Source: Catonia carolina
Taxonomy: Eukaryota; Arthropoda; Insecta; Hemiptera; Achilidae
DNA length: 64,000 nucleotides
Assembly (NCBI GenBank): GCA_035578175.1
Contig: JAQMRL010000005.1
Location: 58,633,722-58,697,721 of the forward strand
Reading direction: 5' to 3'
Below, piece by piece: positions 19,751 to 28,865 of the stretch. The position numbers were made by a program, and so were the translations under genes. The notes beneath the pieces are model-generated. The model did no database searches. It saw only the letters and a list, made by a program, of their open reading frames with translations, and had not been told where the DNA came from. Positions within the stretch are counted from its first letter, which is position 1, and each line of letters opens with the position of its first letter.

Positions 19751-21232
19751 ATGGATGAGCAATTATTTCACGATACCGCGATAAAGTGCAGCAAAATAAT
19801 TACCCAAGCTTACAGTACCAGTTTCACGATTGGCATTACAACATTGGATAAAAAATATCACTCGCCAATTTACGGAATTTATGGATTTGTTCGATTCGCA
19901 GATGAAATTGTCGACACATTTTTCGATAAAGATAGACGGGCTTTGTTGGATAAATTTAGAAAAGATACTCACGAGGCTATCGAATCAAAAATATCCTTTA
20001 ATCCAGTTTTGCACGCATTTCAGTTAGTTGTTAATAAATACAATATCGGTTCGGATCTCATAAACGCATTTTTAAACAGTATGGAAATGGATTTAACTTT
20101 TAAAAAGTACAACGATCACGAATATCGTGAGTACATTCACGGATCAGCCGAAGTCGTCGGACTTATGTGTCTGAAAGTATTTTGTGAAGGAGATGAATCG
20201 ATGTATAAAAAATTATCAAGTTCTGCGTGTCGATTGGGATCAGCTTTTCAAAAAGTGAACTTTTTGCGCGACATCAAAAGCGATTTTGAAGATCGGGGCC
20301 GGGTTTACTTTCCTGGAGTTAATTTTGAACAGTTTGACGACGAAGCAAAAAGAATTATCGAAGATGATATCGAACAAGACTTTGTTGAGTGTCGGTCTGG
20401 AATGGAACAACTTCCCGATGGAGCTAAACAAGGAGTTCAAATGGCTTTTATATATTTCAAAAAACTTTTCGATAAAATCAAAAGTATTCCAGCGGAAGAA
20501 ATTGTTCATAAAAGAATTAGAATCTCCAACTATCATAAACTATTACTATTTTTAAATAGATATTCTTATTTATTCTTAAATGTTTTGATAATTTTAGGCC
20601 CGTTATTGTTGACCTTTGATAACCGAATTTCTTATTTTGTCAAGTTCCACGCTCTTTTACCCGCAATTTTCATCTCAGCAGTGTTTTTTATAATTTGGGA
20701 CGTTTGGTTTGCCAGAAATAAAGTATGGGAATTCAACTCTAGGTACGTTTTGGGGAAATATTATCTAGATTTGCCAATTGAAGAGTGGTTGTTCTTTTTC
20801 ACGGTCCCTTATGCGTGTGTATTTTTGCATGAAGCCTTTATTTATCTAGTTCCAACTGATATATTTCAACCAATCGTCAAATATCTGGTATACGTTTTCG
20901 TACCTTTGTTTTTAGCATTAGGAGTGTTCAATTTAGATAAACGATATACCTGTGTAAACTTCTTAGTCGCGTCAGTAACTCTTGGATTACATTTTTTAGT
21001 TTTTAAGGACAAATTTTTGGGTAGATTTTGTTTAAGTTATTTGGTTCATCTGTTTCCGTTCATGATTTGTAATGGATTTTTAACCGGGGGTGGACCCACA
21101 GACGAACCGATCGTAATTTACGATAACAATCAAAATTTAGGTTTTCGGATCGGAACCATTCCAATCGAGGATTTTGTGTATTCTATGACACTTCTTTTAA
21201 TGAATGTTACAGTTTTTGAGGTATTAAAGTGA
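19751..21232 (+). CDS. Bifunctional phytoene synthase-lycopene cyclase (CrtB-CrtYcd fusion, bacterial type)
   Basis: This 493-aa protein has two enzymes in one chain. Residues 1-265 are a trans-isoprenyl diphosphate synthase of the phytoene/squalene synthase family: YSTSF (21-25), first aspartate motif DEIVD (51-55), and second motif FLRDIKSDFEDRGRVYFP (171-188, D174 and D178). It would couple two geranylgeranyl diphosphates to phytoene. Residues about 270-493 are a multi-span membrane domain of the lycopene cyclase (CrtYc/CrtYd, CarR) family: FFIIWDVWFARNKVWEFN (312-329), PIEEWLFFFTVPYACVF (342-358, paired Glu 344/345) and GTIPIEDFVY (468-477). It would cyclise lycopene ends to beta rings. 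The synthase-first order is opposite to fungal CrtYB/CarRP. HKRIRISN (253-260) closes the synthase part, as in Bacteroidota CrtB. The frame is intact and no intron is visible. An AG at 19743-19744 just before the start looks like a splice acceptor, and an in-frame TAG spans it, so an upstream coding exon is possible if spliced. No clean AATAAA is seen in the next 250 bases. Confidence 0.92.
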   Translation: MDEQLFHDTAIKCSKIITQAYSTSFTIGITTLDKKYHSPIYGIYGFVRFADEIVDTFFDKDRRALLDKFRKDTHEAIESKISFNPVLHAFQLVVNKYNIGSDLINAFLNSMEMDLTFKKYNDHEYREYIHGSAEVVGLMCLKVFCEGDESMYKKLSSSACRLGSAFQKVNFLRDIKSDFEDRGRVYFPGVNFEQFDDEAKRIIEDDIEQDFVECRSGMEQLPDGAKQGVQMAFIYFKKLFDKIKSIPAEEIVHKRIRISNYHKLLLFLNRYSYLFLNVLIILGPLLLTFDNRISYFVKFHALLPAIFISAVFFIIWDVWFARNKVWEFNSRYVLGKYYLDLPIEEWLFFFTVPYACVFLHEAFIYLVPTDIFQPIVKYLVYVFVPLFLALGVFNLDKRYTCVNFLVASVTLGLHFLVFKDKFLGRFCLSYLVHLFPFMICNGFLTGGGPTDEPIVIYDNNQNLGFRIGTIPIEDFVYSMTLLLMNVTVFEVLK

Positions 21233-21480
21233 CTCATTTAAGGTTCAATATTTTACCTACGTAGCTTAAGGGGAGTTGAACGTTCCTATATTTCTCAAAC
21301 AAATCACCAAAACTTTGTAGCAGTCAGTTTTACTTGCTGACATTTAAAACAACTGATTAATCAAATCATATGTTAATTTAAAAAAGAATGATTTTCGAAA
21401 TTCACAGTTTAAATAATTTTTTATACATTTTACAAATTCTATTTAAAAAAATCCATATTTAAGACATATTACACATTTAA
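21233..21480. other. 3' flank of the fusion gene
   Basis: No canonical AATAAA is visible. Only weak A-rich variants occur before a family D repeat begins at about 21481, so the true 3' end is uncertain. Confidence 0.4.
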
Positions 21481-21735
21481 GAACAGAAGAGGTAAGGGTG
21501 TAAAAGACACTAGTTAGATTTATCTCTTTTGAGAGTAATAAATTTCATGATACAGCGAGACTCTGGGGTGAATGAAGTGAAGGTGTCATTTGCAGGGTAT
21601 GTACTTTTTAGAGAGGGTGGCATGCTTATATAAGCGTACTTTTCAACACAACAAGGTAAACACCTCACTTCTCGCTTTACTTAGTAAAGCCTCTAGAGGT
21701 TCAAACCAGCCTTCCGGCGTATAACCTAAATAAAA
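21481..21735 (+). repeat. Family D repeat, 5'-truncated
   Basis: Starts inside the family at TTTAAGAACAGAAGAGGTAA and runs to the end block, GGTTCAAACCAGCCTTCCGG then ATAACCTAAATAAAAACAA. It begins about 250 bp after the fusion gene's stop codon. Confidence 0.75.
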
Positions 21736-21939
21736 ACAATTTCAAAATTATCTTTCATTCTAAATAATTTATTTGTGGAAAATATGAATTTGATACAGAA
21801 GGTCATGGATAACATTTTAAAATAATGAAAATGTAAATTTTAACTTTTAGGTATTTGAAATACCAAACCTACCACATGAACTATGAAGAATCTTAAATAT
21901 TTTATTATATCAACATCATTATCAATCATTTCATCAACG

Positions 21940-22085
21940 TTAGCTTAGTTTAGCGCCAATTAGTGATTTTCCATATTAAGTCCAAGAGACGTTGATTTTA
22001 ATTAAGCATAATCCACTGATGATTATAATTAGGTTACGTTTTTCATTATTTACATTGGCAAGAGAAAGTCGTGTGAGTTTTTCAT
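21940..22085 (+). repeat. Family A terminal fragment
   Basis: TAGTTTAGCGCCAATTAGTG through TTGGCAAGAGAAAGTCGTGT and GAGTTTTTCATACCAGATTC. Confidence 0.7.
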
Positions 22086-23600
22086 ACCAGATTCTAAAAA
22101 AAATTCAGTGCGATTGGAAACTAAGTTATTTTTGTGAATTTTCATTCGATCTGTCAGTCAGTTGCTTCTTATTTGCACAAATTAGACATAGATTTCACTA
22201 TGTACTTAACACCCTAGGACTATTGTAGTCATTTCTACATGCCAGACCTTTTTAGGCTCACAAAGATTCAACAATAGATAAGATGTACTAACATGCAATA
22301 AAAAAATTAATTAACCGACAACTTCATTGTAATTAAAATGAAAAAGTATTTAATAAAGTTAATTGCTTAATTTTCATATGAATATAAGCAACAGTAATCT
22401 AATAATTGTTTTAGCTTTATAGAAAAGAAAGTTTTCACTGAAATTATTATTTTAAACCACTTACGTACTTCTTCATTGTTGGCAATAGTAACTTATCAAC
22501 ATTTAACTCAATTTTTTAAACAATGAAGAATGAAATTAAAAGAATAAAGGGTTGCTTATTATCTTCAAGGTTGGTGTCGAAATGGCCTCCGAAGTATTCG
22601 ATGCATAATTTCGCTCCAAAAAAAAAAAATTCTACGCGAACAAATCATAACGGCAGGAGTAATCTATTTAAACAGGAGACGTTGGGGCCATTTCACTCGG
22701 TCCGATTCGAACCCAGTTGAGTGGCAGCTGAGACCAAACTGTAAAAAATCCGTTTAAATATACCCATAGATTATATATGAGAATTAAAACTAGATAAGTT
22801 TGAACCCAGCTTATCTGACACCAAGTTGCATATAAGTGGTTTAAAAAAAAGTCGGAAAGGATTTTGATAAAATTGGAATAAACAGAGAAAACATAATAGT
22901 TCGAACCAAACTCAAACTATTTATTACTGACTTTACCTCTTGAAGGACATCAACACATGTGGACATTAACACCACAACACAAAAACACCACAGCTTAATA
23001 TTTTTTAAATAATTTTTACGCCCAATTGCCACATATGTTGCCAAAAATCTTTGTAGGTGGCACGACTCGCTTGTCGCGTCATCAGATGTTATTCATAATG
23101 TTATTGCATGGTTTTCAGAGCGAGATTATAATTTTCAAAATTAACTTGTCCCTCAAGAGGTTAAAAATTTTTACGAAGAACTAAAGCAGAATACCGGATG
23201 AACGGAAAATTGGAGTAAAACATACCGTGAAAGAATGCTGAGACTATGGGGCTGCAAAAGAGTTTCTAAAAATGTTTAAGGTTACCTACCGTGGTCTAAA
23301 ATTGACAGTTTACTAGATAGATTACAAATGTGAGATGTATTGATGTTGTATTGCAAAAAAAATTCATGTAAAGGTTTGCTAAACAGTATTTAAAAATGCA
23401 TAATACATTTATGTAAGTACTACATAAAACATTGAACATATGACCTCTAATTTTATGTTCATGTTTTTTTCTTCTATTCTACTTAAAAAGAATACAGTGA
23501 CAAGGTCTTGAGGTACTTTTTATTGGCCGCTCAATGTGAGGGTCTTGAGGTCTTCACAAGGTCAGAGAAACTTGCACGCCGGTCAACCGTCAACCTTTTT
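22086..23600. other. Unassigned stretch
   Basis: No gene or known repeat recognised. A few 65-78-codon frames are present, without family resemblance. Confidence 0.4.
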
Positions 23601-23601
23601 A

Positions 23602-23604
<3 letters not shown>

Positions 23605-23646
<42 letters not shown>
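23605..23646. repeat. (AC)n microsatellite
   Basis: About 20 uninterrupted CA units. Confidence 0.95.
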
Positions 23647-24412
23647 GCCGCTAGCAGTCTACGAAACGAAGCAGATAAGATACCTGGAACGGTTCGTGTG
23701 TAACTTGTATTCAGTAGATACCAACGTAAGAGATTTTGTACAACTTTCTTTCTAGTCTAATTATAATTATTATAATAACAATTATAACAAGGTTAGTATT
23801 GTATTGTAATCGTGAAAAATGTGATGGAAAATACGAAGTTTTTCGGAGATTTTCTTCGAATAATAATTATCTATATACTTACAAAGATAAAGGTTTTTTG
23901 GTAAGGTCCGGTCTCAGCTCTCCTACTGGACTAATTCCGGTCAACCTTTTTTTAAAATTTTAGTTCGGTGCAGATTTGCTATTATTACCCGTCATTTTTT
24001 TCCAATTTTCCGATTAATCCAGGTGATAGAAAATTAAGGGGTTTTTTTATAACACGGTTCTTTAAAGATTTACGAAACAGATTACGTGCTTAATTAATTT
24101 AAAGAATAATTGGTGCAGTTTTACCGATGGTTTCTTGGTTTTCGATAAAATTATTTACCGTTCTGGAAAATTTGGAAATTTTAAATCAAAATTTTAATTA
24201 AATTACCTGATCGACTCGGCAATCTCAATTACAGAATCTACATTAAAAATTATATTATCAAAGTGAAATTAATTTTTCAATTTCTAAAGTTTAGTTTTTT
24301 TTGTTTTTTTAAATCCCTAATTTGTGTGGGTGAATTGAAGGTAAATCCTTAATTAAATTAATGGTGAATGTGTTGTAAGGGTTAGGAAATTGGAACGGTG
24401 GATTTTGGCACG
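23647..24412. other. Unassigned stretch
   Basis: No gene recognised. The left end of the Tigger fragment ending at 25096 may lie around 24030-24070, but I cannot fix it. Confidence 0.35.
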
Positions 24413-24493
24413 TAATTTCCAACCCTGGCCGGGAATCGAACCCGAGACCTCCGCGTTGTAGGCTAGCTAGTTATCACTACGCTACGGAGGTGA
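24413..24493 (-). repeat. tRNA-derived SINE head (family E, minus strand)
   Basis: On the minus strand it begins ACCTCCGTAGCGTAGTGATA and has B box GGTTCGATTCC. The body is short or missing. Confidence 0.65.
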
Positions 24494-25096
24494 CCAGCTA
24501 CATATCTTATTTCATAATTAATAACTGGTACTCAATAACACAACCATCTTGTTCTACGCCCATATTGCCGCCAACCCTGATTGTGAAAAGTTTACGTGAA
24601 GCTTTCCAACATTTAAAAAAGTTCTGTGAATATATAACAGAAAACAATCCCGAAACTGAGAGAAGTGATAAAGTGACCAACGGTATTAAAAGTGGGATTA
24701 ATTGTTAAAGAAGGTACTTGGCGAACTCAAGTTGCCTACTGAACAAACATAACTGGACGATTTCTTTAAAAAACCAAGACTAGAATAAAGGTATGCTATG
24801 TAAACCTGTTTTTAAAAATTAATGATATAAACTGTATAGTACGTGATTTTTGTAGGTGTAATTAGAAACTGTATTTTTATTATTATAAGTGTAATATTTT
24901 AGTAATTTTAGTTTAAATTACATCATGTTAAAGCCAAATCAACGTTTTAAAATAATTTTTTTCCTTGCTGAGGTAAGTCACTACATATTATAGTAATACC
25001 AAGAAATCTTATGGGAAACAAATCTTAATTTACGCGGTTTTGAATGACGCGTCGATTTTTCGGAACGATTTAACCGGGTAAATCAAGGGATGCCTG
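24494..25096 (+). mobile_element. Tigger/pogo-like fragment with right terminal repeat
   Basis: A + strand frame (24490-24708) ends SLREAFQHLKKFCEYITENN, like the C-terminal tail that follows the DDE domain in Tigger/jerky transposases. Read from the right, the end is CAGGCATCCCTTGATTTACC followed by CGGTTAAATC, typical of Tigger termini. The front part is missing or unrecognised. Confidence 0.55.
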
Positions 25097-25135
25097 TGTA
25101 GTAAAATGGAGGGAGTATTTATATGCAAGTAAGTA

Positions 25136-25966
25136 CAGTATAGTCGCGGTAATCCGAACACGTAAGATGTCCGACCTTTGCGGATTATCGATATCTACAA
25201 TCTTAGATTCCGGCAATTACAAATACGATATACAAAAATACAGATTTAACAAATACAAGAACACAAAATTATAATTTATTTGAAATGCTACAGAATTATT
25301 TTCATATCATTTTTAAACAAAACACAAAATTTTTAAGCAAACAATGGTAACTTGTGACTGCCAGTGCTGTTTCTCCACGGGAAAAATGTTATAAGTTACG
25401 ATCTTTTTTCTTTGAATCCAGCGGCAGTCTTTTCCCCCTTATGAACTAAGGTGTTTCCTGGCAACATTTTACAGTACAATGCCGACTCATTTCCATTGTA
25501 AACTTGATCTGCTGTTAAACCCAGTTTTCTACTTTATCCTGAAATTTCGTTCTAAAATCCATAAAATCGTCGATATCGCTAGAATTTTTTTCACCGGTAA
25601 CAGTTAACAGTCTAATAAATACCATATCGTTGTTTGAATTGTCCAGCCACCCATTACTGGCTTGAAAGTCATTTTTCCCGGTCATCCCTTGTAGAAAAAT
25701 TTCGCTTTTGGGTGAGACTGTCTCCATTTAATTAAGAATACCTTGTTCTTTCTTGCAAAAACCATGAGTTTTAAAGCCCGCTCGGCATTAAATTTACCTG
25801 CTGCTTTCTATGTATTTATTTTCAGTGGCCCGCACTTCATTTATTAGACTTTTAAAAAAAATGTCTAAATGCTAAAAAAATAATTATTAACATGCCAATA
25901 AGTAGTAATCGTTCGGATTACTGTAGGTTTTGGTGTATCGGGGTTTAGATTAACGCGACCATACTG
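25136..25966 (-). mobile_element. Tigger/pogo transposon, internally deleted
   Basis: The inverted ends CAGTATAGTCGCGGTAATCC and ...CGCGACCATACTG are flanked by TA. On the minus strand, 25727-25515 reads DFQASNGWLDN and RLLTVTGEKNSSD, matching the CENP-B-type DNA-binding domain. Further on, LPGNTLVHKGEKTAAGFKEK comes from the start of the DDE_1 domain. The rest of the catalytic domain is absent, so it cannot encode a working transposase. Confidence 0.85.
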
Positions 25967-26824
25967 TAAAATGTTTATAAATTGTATAAAGTAGTAAGGA
26001 AAAGGTTGACCTTTGCTTCCTTCCGATTAGTGATCGTTATGCCCTTGTAAAAATATTTATACCATGTATGGTAATGGGATATATTAGCTCTACATCGTTT
26101 CCGGTATAATTACATTATGACTAGACTAGACTAGACTGCGAACTGAACACCCATGGCAACTTGTGTTCTTGATAAGGTCTTTCTTTCTCTTCTCTCTCGC
26201 TCTACGAACAACTACGCTCATACAGCCTCTCTGATCAAACACTACAATAAAAAAAATATCATGTTTAATTATGAGTACCTAAATAATGAAATATGAAAAA
26301 CAACCTACTTAAAAAGCTTCTTCCAGCCCCCGCATCATCATCTATCCATTATTTAAATATTTAAAATATTCTGCCGAATAACTGGTCAATCGCTGTTTGT
26401 GTTAAATTATCGCTGTTTGTTTGAATTTGTATTAATTTTTTTTATATTGAATACAATGGTTTTTTGAAACTGGCGAATTAATGAGCGGTTACGGAGTTGA
26501 AAGGGATTCAGAATTTTACTATAACTCAAAATTTGAATATGCTACAAAACTCTGATATATCGGACATCAATAACAACATACAATAGTTTATATTCCGGCG
26601 AAATCTGAAATAAATCGGTCGAACGGTGTTTGAGTTATCAAAAAACACCGGGTTTTTTCTTCTCATCCTAATATCGCGATATTAAAAAACGCTAAAAATA
26701 TGAAATTAACATTTAACAACGCAGATTGAAATCAGCTAAATTTTGGTGTACGGTATGTTAAAATTGAACAGGCGGTTTTGAAGAAACAAGGTTCCAAATT
26801 CGGGTATCTATAATAAAGAAATAG
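25967..26824. other. Unassigned stretch
   Basis: A short GACTA tandem run at about 26117-26137. Otherwise nothing supported. Confidence 0.4.
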
Positions 26825-27240
26825 ACAGTAATTTTAATAATGAGTGAATGTTGCTCAATGAATATGAACCTCTGAGGTAGTAGTTGTAGTTTCTTAATTT
26901 TCAACAACTTTGTTTTTGAACCTTTTGCCCTAAACTGCATTAGAGTTTAAGGCTGCAATCCTAAAGAAAATGTTTTACTACAACAGCACAACCCACAATA
27001 ATTTCAGCAGAATGCCGCTTATCCTTTATTTGTAGGGCACAAAAATTGTACGAAATAAGGCGATTTTTAAAAAAAATCGTAGGAGCAGTTTTTGAGATAA
27101 TAGGCAAAAAGTGAAAAATCGTACGAATAAACCATTAATTTCAGTTGACCGATTTTGATGAAAATGTTCGTGTTGGGTTACGGTGTCTTAACTTATGTTT
27201 CGAGTTTCAACTTCTTTGAACCATTTATCCTACACCTATG
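26825..27240 (-). repeat. Family A repeat, diverged (minus strand)
   Basis: Inverted family blocks include the 'aaaaaaatcgtaggagcagt' region, CAGTTGACCGATTTTGATGA and TTCAGCAGAATGCCGCTTAT. The ends are unclear. Confidence 0.55.
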
Positions 27241-28235
27241 TTTATTGTTTAGTACTACCTATCTAAAAAAAAGTTTTTGTCAACCACTTTCTCATCCATT
27301 CTGTTCAGGTGTCTGTAGAGTTTAGTCTTCTTTTTTAAATAGTTTCCATTAATCATTAATTTTTCTTGTACAGTTCTTCTCATCCACGTAACCTGTGTTG
27401 TCCTACTATCTTCGGACCCACTAATATCTTGCGAAGGATCTTTCTCTCAAATTTCTCTGTATCTCTTAGACCAGCCTTCCCAGTTATTTTAAGGCACTCA
27501 CCCGCGTACAAACACAGGTTTTATAATGACAAAAATTAATTAATGCGACTTTAAATAAACTTAAAAAACAACTTTTCTTAAAAACTTTCAAAAGTTATTG
27601 TGAAACGGGTTTTACCTCCCGCACGTTTCTTCCTTAATAATTATTAATTGTACGTATCTTTATGAATAATAAATACATTATCATTAAGAACAAATGAACT
27701 CATGCAGAAATTCCTTTTTAATTTTAATGTAACCTAATACCTTGGCATGGAGGAGTTGTCTTGCAGGTCTCTGTTCATTCAGATGCACAAAACAGTGCAC
27801 GTCGTTAGACCTGTTCAATACTTTATAATATAATCACGTATTACTTATTCTAACTTAAATTTAACCAACAAATATTAATTTTAAATTTTAATACTTTAGT
27901 TTCTAATTTATTCAATAAACTTGCAGAACGTAACGAATCTTCCATCAAAATGTGAGTTATTAAAAAGAATGAAATGGAACAGAAGAAAATCCAGAGGGAT
28001 TTTATTGTAGTATGTGATTGCTCAAAAATGAAAAAGGAGAGAATACATAGGTGTAGCCACGATGGACAGGATGGGAAGCTTGCCCCTTGGCTCATTTAGT
28101 AAAACAAAAAATATACGTCAATAGGAATAAAATTGCACGGCAAGAAACCATGTTATAGTCTTGGCGGGAAAACGTTATCTTGTCTTTCTGTTTCTGTTCC
28201 CTATTTAAGCGCTGCAATCAGTGCAAGTGAGTCAG
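27241..28235. other. Unassigned stretch
   Basis: 27250-27500 has a faint LINE-like look (antisense) but no frame long enough to assign. The rest holds no supported feature. Confidence 0.35.
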
Positions 28236-28236
28236 A

Positions 28237-28545
28237 ACCCACCGGGTTGGTCTAGAGGTAAAGTAGTCGCCAAAATCAGCTGTTTAACAGCTGATTTTCG
28301 GAGACAAAGGTTCCTGGTTCAAATCCTAGTAAAGGTAGTTACTTGTATACGGATTTGAATGCTAGACAGTGGTTACTGGTGTACTTTGATGGTTGGGGTT
28401 CAATTAACCATACTCTCTCAGGAATGGTCGACCTGAGTCAGTACAAGACTACACCTCATTAACACATCATCCTTATCTCATTGGGTCATGGGGTTGTTCA
28501 TTGTTCTGAATTGAACAGATTGTAACGTACACACATTAGGGATTA
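28237..28545 (+). repeat. tRNA-derived SINE (family C)
   Basis: Head: CCCACCGGGTTGGTCTAGAG, with B box GGTTCAAATCC. Between the boxes sits a perfect 25-base palindrome built on AATCAGCTGTTTAACAGCTG. The body runs through CTCATTGGGTCATGGGGTTG to TTGAACAGATTGTAACGTAC. A second full copy lies at 46284-46612 and a split copy at 52330-53365. Confidence 0.8.
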
Positions 28546-28865
28546 TAAAAAAAAGTGCTGAACTTTGGTACAACCAATTGAAAGGAAAAATAATGTACCA
28601 AATGCCAAACAAATGTTATCGTCGTGGCGGGAAAACGCCATCTTGTTTTTTTTTTTTGGTTTAACGTCCGACTGTTCTGCAAGTACTGCTAATGCAGACG
28701 GTGAATGATGAAATGATTTTTTTGTAACGTAGTCAGTTATGAAGCTGAACTTTGGTACGACCAATGGAAAGGAAAAATGTGCCAAATGCCAAATTAAAGG
28801 ATATAGAACTAGCTGTCAAGTTAAAGAAACGCATTTGTTCTACCCAAAAGATCCTTCAGCACCTT
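28546..28865. repeat. Duplicated block containing a truncated SINE
   Basis: CTGAACTTTGGTACAACCAA (about 28559) recurs with few changes at about 28744. Between the copies is a minus-strand family B SINE tail (28650-28735: TTTAACGTCCGACTGTTCTG onward) without its head. It forms the left flank of the RTE insertion. Confidence 0.6.

Noticed and set aside
14618..21232. Bacterial contamination or endosymbiont contig as the source of the carotenoid genes
   Set aside because: Mariner, Tc1-like, jockey-like and SINE sequences lie immediately beside and between the genes, the spacers are long and A+T-rich, and there is no operon. An assembly chimera would need several separate joins.
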